This document shows positions 1-9,812 of a DNA stretch of 58,760 nucleotides, in pieces. Under the pieces are notes generated by a model. That model was not told the DNA's origin. It made no database searches and saw only the letters and a list, made by a program, of their open reading frames with translations. The stretch comes from Nemertoderma westbladi. Taxonomy: Eukaryota; Xenacoelomorpha; Nemertodermatida; Nemertodermatidae. Within the stretch, counting starts at the first letter, position 1. Each line of letters starts with the position of its first letter. Location: positions 1 through 58,760 of the forward strand of contig JAUCBJ010006187.1 of assembly GCA_032718475.1 (NCBI GenBank), in the 5' to 3' direction. The position numbers and the translations under genes were made by a program.

Positions 1-1899
1 AGCTGCATCTACGTAGGTCCCTGAACAGGCAGTACTCTGTTAATCTACAGGAGCTAATAAACCAACAGGTTGATGCCATCAATGATGCTGACGACAGCAG
101 GCAATTATCCCAGGCATGGAAATCGATCAATCTGCTTACTGGGCGGAAAAGCCAACCAACCACCAAGGTTAAGGCTGAATCACCAGCCGATCGCCTCAAT
201 GGTTGGAAAGCCCACTTTGAAAAGCTCCTCAATAATGACAGGGTATTGCCTGATAACTTTATAGAAGTAAAAGTGTCTGAGTCTGTACTCCCAGATATTC
301 CCATTGGCGATATCTCCTTTGCAGAAGTGAAGGCTGCTGCAAAGAGCATTAAGACCAATCGTGCCAGTGGAGTAGATGGTGTTCCCCCTGAGGTCTTTAA
401 AATACCTGAGTGTTTAAAGCTCATCTATCCCATCATAGTAGACATGTACCGTACAACAAGAGTCCCACAAGAAATGAAAACAAATAAGTTGGTGCCAGTT
501 CCCAAGAAGGGCAACCTAACACTCTATGGTTCTTTTCGGGGAATCTCATTGATCTCGATTGCTGCAAAACTATACAATAGAATTCTATTAAATCGCATCA
601 GGGATCCCATTGAGAGACTGCTACGTGGAAATCAGAATGGGTTCCGTAAAGGTCGTGGGACCATGGAGCCCATTTTGGCACTTAGAAGGATAATTGAAGA
701 GTTATCAAAAAAGAAAGACAGGCATCTGGCTGTTATCTTTGTTGACTTCTTCAAGGCCTTTGATTCAGTCTCTCGCTCACGTATGTTCAGCATACTTTCA
801 TTATATGGGATTCCTGATGAAATTATTGCAGCAATCAGATCAGTATACGATGGTTCGACAACATTTGTGTCTACTGTTGACGGTGACACAGAACCATTTG
901 AAGTGTTATGGGGCGTCCTCCAAGGAGACACACTTGCACCATTCTTGTTCATTATTGTGGTTGACTATGTTCTACGCATGTCCTTAGATCATCATAATGA
1001 TGATGGGGTGATGATAACTCCACCTACTGGCTCCAGAAGTCGAGGAAATCCTGCCAAGTACCTAACTGATCTAGACTTTGCTGATGACTTAGGAGTACTC
1101 TCAGAATCATTAGAGGGAGCCCAGCGGCTCCTCAGCTCATTAGAACATGCTGCTTCTAGTGTTGGTCTTTTTATTAACTCCAGAAAGACCAAAATTCTGA
1201 CAGTTAACTTTGAAAGTCCTCAGCAAGTCTCTGATCGGATGAGCATAAGCTCAAAGGATGGTATGCTTGAGCATGTGGACGACTTCTGTTACCTGGGATC
1301 ATGGATCCGGAAGTCAGGTGAGGACCTTCGAATACGTAAGGGAAAGGCATGGGCAGCCTTGAATAGGCTTTCCAGGATTTGGAAGTCACCTAGAATTAAT
1401 CGGAAACTTAAGGTCAGATTATTTAGAGCAGCAGTAGTTCCAGTACTCCTCTACGGGAGTCCATGCTGGGCTCTAACTGCTGAGGACACCAAATCTCTGG
1501 ATGGCACATTCACAAGAATGCTACGCCGGGTACATTGTGTCAAGTACAATGCACACATCTCCAACCAGACACTATATAACATTGGAGGTGTCTCATTGGT
1601 TCCCCCAAGCTTGACACTAGAACAAAATCGCCTCCGCTTTGCAGGACATTGCTTTCGCCGTGAGGACCAGCCAGTGCATAATCTTGTACTTTGGCAGCCT
1701 CATGGAGTGAATAAGCATGGTGGACAGCCCATGACTTTCTTGAGACGCATCTTAAAGGACACTGGCCTTAAAGATGCGGATGATCTAGCAAATGTCATGG
1801 GTGATAGGGAGTTGTGGCGGCGCAATTTTGTTGACAAGCCGGCACAGCATTCTTAAAAATGCAGCTGCAATGCAGCATGCCGATCCTAGTAGTAGTAGT
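1..1899 (+). mobile_element. Non-LTR retrotransposon (LINE family A), 3' part, copy 1
   Basis: This is the 3' portion of a LINE; its 5' half lies off the left edge. The reading frame is open from base 3 to the TAA at 1854-1856. A short 3' UTR of about 40 bases follows and ends in a (TAG)n/(GTA)n microsatellite tail at about 1884-1899. Directly after the tail, unrelated gag-coding sequence starts. A second copy (minus strand, 56467-57515) has the same 3' end and tail, which confirms the element's 3' boundary. The clade is not certain: an RTE-like or related APE-type LINE is my best guess from the C-terminal region and simple-repeat tail. Confidence 0.88.
3..1856 (+). CDS. LINE family A ORF2: reverse transcriptase and C-terminal region (5' partial)
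   Basis: This is the RT part of a non-LTR ORF2, the enzyme that copies the element's RNA onto nicked target DNA. No start codon is seen. The frame is open from the window edge, and the TTG near 246 is not a genuine start. Visible RT blocks, in order: the finger motif SGVDGVPPEVFK (about 370), the palm block VDFFKAFDS (about 741), GVLQGDTLAPFLF (about 912), the catalytic FADD at 1077-1088, and the thumb/C-terminal block with KTKILTV and YLGSWI. The C-terminal tail is LRFAGHC...DRELW. The 618 codons show no stop or frameshift, so this copy looks young. The upstream APE endonuclease is outside the window. The homologous minus-strand copy near 57 kb is visibly broken in comparison. Confidence 0.92.
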   Translation: MHLRRSLNRQYSVNLQELINQQVDAINDADDSRQLSQAWKSINLLTGRKSQPTTKVKAESPADRLNGWKAHFEKLLNNDRVLPDNFIEVKVSESVLPDIPIGDISFAEVKAAAKSIKTNRASGVDGVPPEVFKIPECLKLIYPIIVDMYRTTRVPQEMKTNKLVPVPKKGNLTLYGSFRGISLISIAAKLYNRILLNRIRDPIERLLRGNQNGFRKGRGTMEPILALRRIIEELSKKKDRHLAVIFVDFFKAFDSVSRSRMFSILSLYGIPDEIIAAIRSVYDGSTTFVSTVDGDTEPFEVLWGVLQGDTLAPFLFIIVVDYVLRMSLDHHNDDGVMITPPTGSRSRGNPAKYLTDLDFADDLGVLSESLEGAQRLLSSLEHAASSVGLFINSRKTKILTVNFESPQQVSDRMSISSKDGMLEHVDDFCYLGSWIRKSGEDLRIRKGKAWAALNRLSRIWKSPRINRKLKVRLFRAAVVPVLLYGSPCWALTAEDTKSLDGTFTRMLRRVHCVKYNAHISNQTLYNIGGVSLVPPSLTLEQNRLRFAGHCFRREDQPVHNLVLWQPHGVNKHGGQPMTFLRRILKDTGLKDADDLANVMGDRELWRRNFVDKPAQHS

Positions 1900-1900
1900 A

Positions 1901-3004
1901 GTACGGACACCAAAACTACATCTTCTGTCCAAAGTCGAGACTATCACCACATTTGAGTCTTGGCGCCAGACACTCATATACAGCCTGGCACAAGACCCTG
2001 AGTTTGCACGTTTTACCATTGCTGGTGTGGAGTGGGCCCGATTAACCCCTAATAACCCAACTCGGGACCTCCAAGATGACCCAGATACTGTCCCCCCCAA
2101 TCGACGCCGAACAGCAGCTCAACAGGTCGCAACCCTGGAGTTAATGCTTGGCCAAATTGCTAATTATGCACCAATTATTTCCAGAAATTCAATTATCCGG
2201 ACCTCAACATCCCTGGGATCCATTTGGCAATTAATACGACTACACTTTGGTTTCCAAGCAACAGGTGCCAGGTTCCTTGATTTTGCTTCACTCCATCTTG
2301 AAGCTGAAGAACGCCCTGAAGACTTGTTCCAGAGACTTACAGCATTCATGGAAGACAACTTACTATCACATGCTGGTGGAATTTCACACCACGGAGTGAT
2401 CCCTGATAGTGATGAGGAAGTTTCGCCATCGTTAGAAAATTTTATTGTTCTAACCTGGTTACACCTCATTAATGAGGAACTTCCGCGCCTAGTGCAACAA
2501 CGCTATGGTACAGAGCTCAGATCCCGCACTTTGGCTTCTATCAAACCAGAAATTAGTCAAGCATTGCCCTCCCTGCTTGAACAGATAAACACTTCAATGG
2601 AAGTACGCTCCTTTCGTGCGCAAACTACCTCAGCATACCCACCAGGGCGTCGATACAATTCTCGCTCATCTTCGCAGTTTCAGCGCCAGGCAGTACGAAA
2701 GCGACCCAACCCTACATGTCCACTTTGCCACCAGGTAGGCCGCCAACAGACCAACCACTTCTTGAGCAGCTGCCCCTTCCTGCCTGAAAAGGATCGCCAA
2801 TATATCACTCATACCCGGTTTATAGACCTTGAGGATAATGAAGAGTCTACTTACCAGGATGACAATAATATTGATACAACACCTGAGAGACACATCGATG
2901 ACCCCCCTCTAGTGCAGCGTGTTGCGGTTGTCCGTTCACCTTCCCTTAATGTCTATACTAATGGGTACCCATACTGCATCACAATTGACAGCGGTTCAGT
3001 CTAA
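1901..3004 (+). CDS. LTR retrotransposon Gag with zinc knuckle, ending inside the protease
   Basis: This is the structural Gag of the LTR element. The frame is entered directly from the LINE tail, and the ATG at 1859 belongs to the LINE 3' UTR and is not the element's own start. The N-terminal two thirds (PKLHLLSK onward) is a helical capsid-like region without recognisable repeats. Near 2716-2772 there is a single zinc knuckle of form C-x2-C-x9-H-x4-C, which would bind RNA. An acidic stretch follows (DLEDNEES). The last residues are ITIDSGSV followed by TAA at 3002-3004. The D-S-G triad (2987-2995) is the active site of a retroviral-type aspartic protease, so this ORF stops just after the catalytic motif and the rest of the protease lies in the next frame. 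Confidence 0.82.
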   Translation, partial: VRTPKLHLLSKVETITTFESWRQTLIYSLAQDPEFARFTIAGVEWARLTPNNPTRDLQDDPDTVPPNRRRTAAQQVATLELMLGQIANYAPIISRNSIIRTSTSLGSIWQLIRLHFGFQATGARFLDFASLHLEAEERPEDLFQRLTAFMEDNLLSHAGGISHHGVIPDSDEEVSPSLENFIVLTWLHLINEELPRLVQQRYGTELRSRTLASIKPEISQALPSLLEQINTSMEVRSFRAQTTSAYPPGRRYNSRSSSQFQRQAVRKRPNPTCPLCHQVGRQQTNHFLSSCPFLPEKDRQYITHTRFIDLEDNEESTYQDDNNIDTTPERHIDDPPLVQRVAVVRSPSLNVYTNGYPYCITIDSGSV

Positions 3005-6000
3005 CCTACTCCAAGAGTCATTAGCACATAAGCTCAGTGTCCCCATAAACCCTAGTTCCCGGCAGATTCCTGCCCTTGCAGATGGTGTATCAAAACTTCA
3101 AGTAGTTGGTGAAACCACATTCAACATACAATATGAGTCTTTCTCCTTTCCCTTTAATGGGCTAGTTGTTACCACTCTAGGAACCCCAATCATTGCCGGC
3201 ATGCCATTTTTGCAGGCCAATGATATATCCATTCGCCCTGCACTTAACCGCCTAACATTTCGAGATGGTAGTTCCATCTCTTATGTCCCATCTACTTTAC
3301 ATACACCACACGTAAGACGTGTTGAAACCCTTCTACTAAGTGCACCGCCACAATCCACTGTAATATGGCCTGGAGACCATTTATCCCTACCCCTACCTTC
3401 GCATATCAATCCAGACACTCCCCTTCTTGTTGCACCACATATACCACATGATAAGAGTCCTACACCGTCTTCATGGTTTTCCCCTATGGTCGTACATCCC
3501 TCTGCTGGCAAAATCAGCATCCCAAATATGTCACCCTCCCCTGTTTCCATTAAACGGAACTCCCACATCTGCACAACCACCCCTGCTATAATCCAACCTG
3601 ATGCAGCACATACTATTATTACCACACCAAGTAAGAATATTTGTAACTCACCATCCCCATCTGTGCAGCACTCTCTATCTGTATCCCTGGACCCAGATAA
3701 CATCCTTACCAGTTCTGATCAAAAGCAGTTCCAGACCTTGTTAGAAGAGTTTGATTCCGTATTTGATACCAGGTACCCAGGATATAATGGGGCTGCTGGT
3801 CCTTACAAAGCTGTTGTGAATATGGGACCAACCCTCCCACCCCAACATAAAGGACGCCTACCCCAATATGCCCGGAACCGTCTACTTGAGTTACAGCAAC
3901 GTTTTGATGAGCTGGAACACCTCGGTGTTTTTGCTACACCCGAATCTGTACCTGTCAATGTAGAATATCTTTCCCCATCATTCTTAGTAGCTAAGCCAAA
4001 TGGTGGCACACGTCTCGTGACAGCTTTTAATGAAGTGGCTCGTTACTGCAAACCTCAACCAGCATTGCTCCCAGATGTTACTTCAACCCTGCGCATACTC
4101 GGGTCTTACAAATATCTCATTAAAACTGATTTAACATCTGCCTTCTACCAAATCCCTTTAGAGCAGGCATCGATGAAGTTTTGTGGGGTTGTAACACCAT
4201 TCCGCGGTGTACGAGTGTATGTCAGGTGTGCCATGGGGATGCCAGGTTCAGAGACGGCTCTTGAAGAATTAATGTGCCGTGTTCTCGGTGACCTGCTTAT
4301 ACAAGGAGGAGTTACTAAGTTAGCTGACGACCTCTATTGTGGAGGAAATACCATCAATGAACTATTAACAAACTTCTCTGCTCTCCTCACAGCGCTAAAC
4401 CGTTGTAATTTAAGATTATCCCCAAAGAAAACAGTTATATGCCCCCGAACTACCTCTATCCTGGGCTGGCAATGGACACAGGGTTCACTAACAGCATCCC
4501 CCCATATCATTGCTACACTTGCTAGTTGTCCTATGCCAACAACCATCCGAGAGCTACGTTCCTTTATAGGCTCCTATAAAGTCCTTTCTAAAGTGCTCCC
4601 ACGATGTTCATCACTGATTGGCCCTCTTGAAGCTTTACTATCTGACCAACCCCGTGATTCTGTTGCTTGGACTGAGGATACATCTGTGACTTTTCGCCGT
4701 GCGCAGGCCTCCCTCAAGTCCTGTCGCTCTGTAGTCATCCCGCGACCTTCAGATCATCTCTATATTGTCACCGATGCTGCCTCGAGCACAGATGGCCTTG
4801 GCGCTGTTTTGTATGCACAACGAGCATCAACCTTCCTTATAGCTGGGTATTATTCAGCAAAACTACACAGCCATCAGGCCTCATGGCTCCCTTGTGAGCT
4901 TGAGGGACTTGCTATCGCCATGGCTGTTCAGCACTTCTCTCCCTATATAACTCATTCTATTCATCAATCTACTGTCTTAACAGATAGTAAGCCATGTGTT
5001 CAGGCCTTTCTAAAGTTATCACGTGGGGCCTATTCAGCCAGCCCTCGACTCTCAACGTTTCTGGCTACAGTGTCCCAGTTTAATATAACCATATCACACA
5101 TAAAGGGTGCTACCAACTTAACTGCAGACTTTCAGAGCCGCAATGCCCTCCCCTGCAGTTCCCAAACATGTAAAATCTGCCAGTTTGTCAATATTGAGTC
5201 ATCATCCCCTATCATTCGTGCTCTGACTGATACTACAGACATATTACCCCCTAGATGTGACTTGACAACAGACGCTCCACCCCTACATTACCGTACTGGG
5301 GCATGTGAGTCCAATACGGTACCTCCCAGCCGTCCCATATATGCCAGTCGTCCTGCATGGCGCCTCACCCAAGATGAATGTGGTGATATTCGTCGTACCA
5401 AGGCACACCTTCGCCAGGGCACCCGACCCTCTAAGAAGCTCACGAATATTCGTGACGTCAAACGATATCTTGGCAATACAATTGTCTCTTCAGACGACCT
5501 CCTTGTCGTCAAACACAGTGCCCCCTTCAACTCCCCCCGGGAACTCATTGTTATTCCCCGGCATGCTCTTATAGGCCTCCTAACCTCTATCCACTTAGAG
5601 TTAAAGCATCCTCCACGTGCTCAACTTCGACGAATTGTGTCACGGTACTTTTATGCTCTTGACATGGATGCTGCTATTGGACAAGTCTCCTCATGTTGTC
5701 ATCAGTGTGCTGCTCTCGCAACAGCACCCCCCCGCCTCATACCTCAGAGCAGTGAGCCACCACCTGTTGCAGTTGGCCTTTCATTTGCTGGTGATGTTCT
5801 TCGTCAAAACCGCCAACTGATTTTCCTTATTCGTGAAACAGTTTCGTCCTATACAGCAGCTTGTGTCATCCCTGATGAGTGCCATGAAACCATGCGTGAT
5901 GCTATACTAACAATCTGTGTGGGCCTCAATCCTATCGATGGTCCACCAGCTGTTATTCGTGTCGACCCTGCCCCAGCCTTCCAGGCCCTTGTGAATGATA

Positions 6001-6734
6001 CAACACTAGCATCCCATAACCTACAGCTTGAGCTTGGCCGTCGTAAAAACATAAACAAGAACCCGGTAGCTGAACGGGCTATTCGTGAACTCGAAGAGGA
6101 ATTACTTCATCTGCAACCCACTGGTGGACCATTCTCTTCTCTTACTCTCGTATTTGCTATCGCCAATGTTAATGCACGGATCCGCTCTTGTGGACTTGCA
6201 TCTAGGGAAATCATATCCCATCAAGACCAATTCACAGGTGAACAGATTCCTGTATCTGATGTCGACCTCATTTCCCGTCAACAGGACACTCGTTTATCCA
6301 ACCACCAGTCTAGTGAAAGGTCCAAGCTGCGTCGCCCTGCATTGGCAGCACCAGCCGAATCTCTCAGTGTTGGAGATCTTGTCCACCTTTACTCGGATGG
6401 TTCAAAGTCTCGGGCTCGTCCCCGCTATATTATAGCTTCCATTGATGGACAGTGGTGCCATATTAGAAAGTTTGTTGGACGCCAATTACGTTCACATGCC
6501 TACCGTGTCCAATACACTGATTGTTATCGGGTGCCATACCATATCCCTACGCTTATCCCACCATATGAATCTTCTGACGAGGATGATTTGAATACTACCA
6601 TAACAGATCAACCATGTCATGCGGAAGAAGAACCAAGCCGTACACCACTTCTCGGCACTCCAATGACTAGTGGTCTCCTATCTCCCCCTCACTTACTAGT
6701 GAGGATACCCACACGAATACGAACAACCCCTTGA
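3000..6734 (+). CDS. LTR retrotransposon Pol: protease remainder, RT, RNase H, integrase
   Basis: This is the polyprotein that reverse-transcribes the element and integrates it. It continues the protease in the frame +1 to gag; sequence resembling an in-register protease body (SNLLQES..., then PIIAGMPFL) starts right after the gag stop. Next come RT, with TDLTSAFYQIPL and the catalytic LADD (4320-4331), and RNase H, with VTDAASS (about 4771), ELEGLAIA, LTDSKP and HIKGATN. The integrase has a zinc-binding H/H/C-x2-C region (about 5593-5709) and a D-D-E core (GDVLR, VDPAPAF, AERAIRELEEE). The ORF ends at TGA 6732-6734, about 80 bases before the putative LTR. No internal stop is seen over about 1,240 codons. 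How the ribosome would enter this frame is treated as a finding. Confidence 0.87.
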   Translation, partial: SNLLQESLAHKLSVPINPSSRQIPALADGVSKLQVVGETTFNIQYESFSFPFNGLVVTTLGTPIIAGMPFLQANDISIRPALNRLTFRDGSSISYVPSTLHTPHVRRVETLLLSAPPQSTVIWPGDHLSLPLPSHINPDTPLLVAPHIPHDKSPTPSSWFSPMVVHPSAGKISIPNMSPSPVSIKRNSHICTTTPAIIQPDAAHTIITTPSKNICNSPSPSVQHSLSVSLDPDNILTSSDQKQFQTLLEEFDSVFDTRYPGYNGAAGPYKAVVNMGPTLPPQHKGRLPQYARNRLLELQQRFDELEHLGVFATPESVPVNVEYLSPSFLVAKPNGGTRLVTAFNEVARYCKPQPALLPDVTSTLRILGSYKYLIKTDLTSAFYQIPLEQASMKFCGVVTPFRGVRVYVRCAMGMPGSETALEELMCRVLGDLLIQGGVTKLADDLYCGGNTINELLTNFSALLTALNRCNLRLSPKKTVICPRTTSILGWQWTQGSLTASPHIIATLASCPMPTTIRELRSFIGSYKVLSKVLPRCSSLIGPLEALLSDQPRDSVAWTEDTSVTFRRAQASLKSCRSVVIPRPSDHLYIVTDAASSTDGLGAVLYAQRASTFLIAGYYSAKLHSHQASWLPCELEGLAIAMAVQHFSPYITHSIHQSTVLTDSKPCVQAFLKLSRGAYSASPRLSTFLATVSQFNITISHIKGATNLTADFQSRNALPCSSQTCKICQFVNIESSSPIIRALTDTTDILPPRCDLTTDAPPLHYRTGACESNTVPPSRPIYASRPAWRLTQDECGDIRRTKAHLRQGTRPSKKLTNIRDVKRYLGNTIVSSDDLLVVKHSAPFNSPRELIVIPRHALIGLLTSIHLELKHPPRAQLRRIVSRYFYALDMDAAIGQVSSCCHQCAALATAPPRLIPQSSEPPPVAVGLSFAGDVLRQNRQLIFLIRETVSSYTAACVIPDECHETMRDAILTICVGLNPIDGPPAVIRVDPAPAFQALVNDTTLASHNLQLELGRRKNINKNPVAERAIRELEEELLHLQPTGGPFSSLTLVFAIANVNARIRSCGLASREIISHQDQFTGEQIPVSDVDLISRQQDTRLSNHQSSERSKLRRPALAAPAESLSVGDLVHLYSDGSKSRARPRYIIASIDGQWCHIRKFVGRQLRSHAYRVQYTDCYRVPYHIPTLIPPYESSDEDDLNTTITDQPCHAEEEPSRTPLLGTPMTSGLLSPPHLLVRIPTRIRTTP

Positions 6735-6813
6735 CATCACTACGCCCACGGAGAGGATTACGCAAACCAGATTACTATGGTTTCCCTGCACAGTAGTGCC
6801 AGCCTAGTGGAGG

Positions 6814-7669
6814 TGATAGTTATACTGTTCGTTTAAAACCGCTTGCAAGCGATTCTACAAACTGAGTCAATGTGTTGATATTACAAATACTCGCAACCTT
6901 ATATAGACTGTCCCAAACTATATATACATATTATATATATATAAGGAATTTTAAAACTGAAGTTTAGTGTTTCATTTAGTGTTTTGAATAGTATATATTC
7001 ATCTTTAACCACTATATTGTTTTACAGTAGTTAGATAGATTGTCGATATATCTTCGCCAATTACCACCAGTACATTATGGTGGTACATATTTCGTTTATT
7101 GTCCCTTTCTCACTTGCCTCAATGGACTTGTGTCCAATTATTTAAAAAATAAAGAAAAAATAAATAAATAAAGAAAAATGAAGATATTGCGCCAGTCCGC
7201 GCAGCACTATTGCGCTACCTACCCTATTGGGATTGACTGTAGGCCATGCCTGGCCAACCGGTACTACTTGTCTGCATGTGTATAACACTTTTACCGATCC
7301 CGTCATATACTGGGATTCTTACCTACCGATACCGGTACACGGTACCTCAGTACCTACCGTTGTACACTATTGCTGTATCTTGTGTTATTGCCACTTTTAG
7401 TACCATATAGCTTCTCTGTTATTATATTATCATATACTGATACATATATCATTCTTAGCTTCCTTCCACATTGGCGAAGTGCCGTTGGATTCAGCATGGT
7501 CCTGGGCTCTGTCTCAAGTAATTTCCAAAGACATGCAGTTAATATTTTCGGTACTTTTAGTACTTTTTCGGTATTTATTGCAATTTGATTAGTGTCTTTG
7601 CTTCTGAGAGACTGAAAATTAATTAATGTTGGTGATACACATCATCATCAACTGCAGCTTGACAATCCA
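6814..7669 (+). repeat. Putative 3' LTR of the Ty3-like element
   Basis: A purine-rich run (GTGGAGG) is followed by TGATAGTTAT, matching the polypurine tract plus TG start expected of an LTR. Inside there are TATA-like stretches (about 6900-6945) and several AATAAA signals (about 7147-7170). A CA end at 7668-7669 is the most natural right boundary, because a primer-binding-like TGGTGAGCATC follows at 7678. With no 5' LTR in the window the ends cannot be confirmed by comparison. Confidence 0.4.
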
Positions 7670-7677
7670 AACTAAAT

Positions 7678-7693
7678 TGGTGAGCATCTTCAG
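7678..7693 (+). other. Primer-binding-site-like sequence
   Basis: TGGTGAGCATCTTCAG lies a few bases after the proposed LTR end. TGG plus a following stretch complementary to a tRNA 3' end (…GATGCTCACCA) is the expected form of an LTR-element PBS. It lies at the wrong end for a simple single insertion, so it may be coincidence or a sign of a tandem or recombined LTR. Confidence 0.25.
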
Positions 7694-7724
7694 TAGTATC
7701 TATATAGTATTAATAGATACTACT
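7692..7724. repeat. Perfect 12-bp inverted repeat, 9-base loop
   Basis: AGTAGTATCTAT (7692-7703) is exactly complementary to ATAGATACTACT (7713-7724). It would form a hairpin in either strand. Its role is unknown; it lies in the non-coding stretch after the LTR. Confidence 0.85.
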
Positions 7725-7775
7725 GTTGTAGACTAGCAAGCCAGCAGCAGCAGTAGACCAACAAGGATTGCTAGT

Positions 7776-7807
7776 GGTTAACAAATGCTGGTACTTGTTT
7801 GTTAACC
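7776..7807. repeat. Perfect 10-bp inverted repeat, 12-base loop
   Basis: GGTTAACAAA (7776-7785) pairs with TTTGTTAACC (7798-7807). It is the second hairpin within 100 bases. Paired hairpins can mark non-autonomous element ends, but no flanking duplication was found. Confidence 0.85.
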
Positions 7808-7879
7808 CTGAACTTTGTAGGCACAAACTTGGTGGGTGTTAATTAATGGTTACCAATTAAAGTCATACCAAAATTGATG

Positions 7880-8245
7880 AAAATTTCACCAAAAAAATTA
7901 TATTACACCAATTTTAATAATGTGACCCAAAAAAATTCTTCAGCACCAAATAAAATAAATTCACCCCAAATAAAATTATTCAAAATGCAAAAGAAATTTT
8001 TCAACACCAAAAACAATCATTCAACACCAAAATAAATAAATGCTCCCCAAAATCAATTATTCACACCAAAATAAATGACAAAAACCCCCAAAATAAATAC
8101 AAATTTTCCCAAAATAAATACATTTTCCCCCAAAATAAATACATGTTCCCACAAAAATAAATACATATTTTCCCCAAAATAGATATATATTCCCCAAAAA
8201 TAAATGCTTATTCCCCCAAAATAATCATATATTCTAACAAAATAA
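7880..8245 (+). repeat. Degenerate A/C-rich minisatellite
   Basis: Repeats of about 17-20 bases with a core like CCCCAAAATAAATACAT run across this stretch. They are diverged at the left (CACCAAAATT and similar) and more regular from about 8060 to 8230. The G-poor strand bias is strong. Stops occur in all frames and no gene is seen. Confidence 0.75.
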
Positions 8246-8246
8246 A

Positions 8247-8280
8247 CAGACTCTTAGTTACAGACTCTTAGTTACAGACT
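8247..8280 (+). repeat. 14-bp tandem duplication
   Basis: CAGACTCTTAGTTA is present twice and then partly a third time (CAGACTATTGG). A separate 13-base direct repeat, CGAGGATCGTCGG, occurs at about 8288 and 8489. Confidence 0.8.
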
Positions 8281-8282
8281 AT

Positions 8283-9812
8283 TGGTACGAGGATCGTCGG
8301 GTGAATATAAAACAAAGAAGACCAAAGACCCATGACTTTACTGCCTGTTGTGTACAAACCAAAGACGTAAGTAAAGTCGAGTAAAGGCACAAAGAGCGTT
8401 AGGTCCAACAATAAACGATAAACGATAAAGAAACAATAAACGAAAGTTAACAAATGTTACAAGATGATGAAGGTTTTTGTACTCACCCGAGGATCGTCGG
8501 TATAATATGATTAAACATTTTGTTTGATTTATGGAAATAAATAATGAATGAATTTTGTATAAATAAATTTTCAATAAATGTGACGGGACCTAGGAGTTGG
8601 TTGCTGAGCCCCGACCGGTGTGTTGTTTTGGTATTATACGCGTCGCCGCGTATGTAGGCTGCTGAAAGGCTGTGGTCTGGATATTGAGGCCGAAGGCCGT
8701 TGGAATATCTGAGTTTTTAGTGTCAGTTGTTATAATCACAGAACATAATAATAGCACAGTCAGAATATAATAGCACGGTAAAGACGACGGTTAAAAACCG
8801 TTCCGGTCTCACAACTCTACAGATACCAACTTAATAATAATCCACAAGTACAACGGTTATATTGCTAACACATATTAGTTACTCCTACTGTACTGAGCGG
8901 CCTGGCCAATAGATGCGTTCCAATCACCTGTTTTCCCCTCCCATCATTGGCTAACCTAATTAATTTCCATCCCGCCACTACTCCCTGCTGCCACTATCCC
9001 CACGCGCTAGCCCTGCTAGCCCCTTTGTCCCTCTGAGATGGTTTATGACCTCTCAACTTTCTTTGTGGCTGGCGATGTGTATCGCCTAAGTTGGTTATTA
9101 GGTGACATTATTATTGGTAATGTCACCTTCTCAACTATAATTGGTAAAATGCCACTTCGCCCATTTTCCGCTGGGTAGTGCAGGGAATTGAATCCGCTTA
9201 CAGTAAAATATTTGGTGCTGGAAGAATTGTTTTTGGTTGACAAGTAATTATTTTAGGGAGATTAAAAATATTTTATTCTTGATTCTAGATTAGCATCTAG
9301 AGTCATTCGCCTTTAACAAATAGATAATATAATATATATAAGGGTTATCTGAAATACACGAATATTAATTAAATATAAAATAATACAAATTTAATTGATA
9401 GGCTCATTGAACGTGAGGTGAGGGTAGTGAGAATAATAGGTAGTGAGAAATTGTCCTATATTTTCTTATAGAATATAGGCTTAGCTTTTCTGCAGTTTAC
9501 TACCGGTATCATTTAGTGTATGGCGGTTAGGTTTAGGGTTAGGGTGCGATACATACCTGTATGTTGAGCATGGTTTAATATATTTTGTTCTTTGTTCATG
9601 TCGTTTTTGTTTGTTTTGTTTGTGTTGTTTTTTGATGGCCTTAGGGCTGAGCACTACTTTGGGCGTAATGTCCTGATTCTATGTTTTTTGTTAGTTTGGG
9701 GGGTATAAGACTCTAGGCTTCTTACAATTAGATTAATTATATACCAAGCCCCCATTAGTCAGTATGTTGAGGTACATTAGATTAATAAAAATAGTCATAT
9801 CTTCGATTTTAG
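8283..9812. other. Non-coding stretch upstream of the first visible host exon
   Basis: No coding region can be supported here. Things seen: a perfect hairpin ATACGCG-TCGC-CGCGTAT (8636-8653), a GGCC-GAA-GGCC palindrome near 8690, three CCAAT-type pentamers (8906-8910, 8920-8924, and inverted ATTGG at 8946-8950), and a short 46-codon ORF at 9038-9178 with no recognisable domain. Any 5' exons or promoter of the host gene could lie here or beyond the transposons to the left. Confidence 0.6.
8906..8950. promoter_or_regulatory. CCAAT-box cluster (possible promoter element)
   Basis: Two CCAAT pentamers and one inverted copy (ATTGG) fall within 45 bases, about 0.9 kb before the visible host exon. 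Clustered CCAAT boxes are typical of NF-Y-bound promoters. This is only a motif observation; no TATA box or initiator is clearly placed. Confidence 0.2.

Larger units (their letters stand above)
1900..7669 (+). mobile_element. Ty3-like LTR retrotransposon, 5'-truncated at the LINE junction
   Basis: The element carries gag, protease, RT, RNase H and integrase in the order typical of Ty3/Metaviridae-type elements. Its left end is lost: the LINE tail at 1899 joins directly to sequence reading in the gag frame, so no 5' LTR or primer-binding site is present. The right part holds a possible LTR (6814-7669). No envelope-like ORF lies between pol and the putative LTR. Apart from one frame break in the protease, both ORFs are long and uninterrupted, so the copy is not old. 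The Ty3-like assignment rests on domain order. The RT box reads LADD rather than the usual Y-x-DD, so it belongs to a divergent branch. Confidence 0.82.

Noticed and set aside
1859-1900. ATG at 1859 as the true start of Gag
   Set aside because: It lies in the 3' UTR and TAG-type tail of the adjacent LINE, and the Gag frame is only entered by the junction.
8581-8880. A second LTR beginning TGTGACGGGACC
   Set aside because: A TG start and hairpins are present, but there is no matching partner copy, no polypurine tract and no target duplication.
9038-9178. Short ORF as a 5' exon of the cysteine-rich gene
   Set aside because: It has no cysteine or zinc-like pattern, no convincing donor at its end, and no way to show phase with the exon at 9813.
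9524-9545. Interstitial telomere repeat (TTAGGGTTAGGG)
   Set aside because: Only about two units are present, which is expected by chance in AT-rich DNA.
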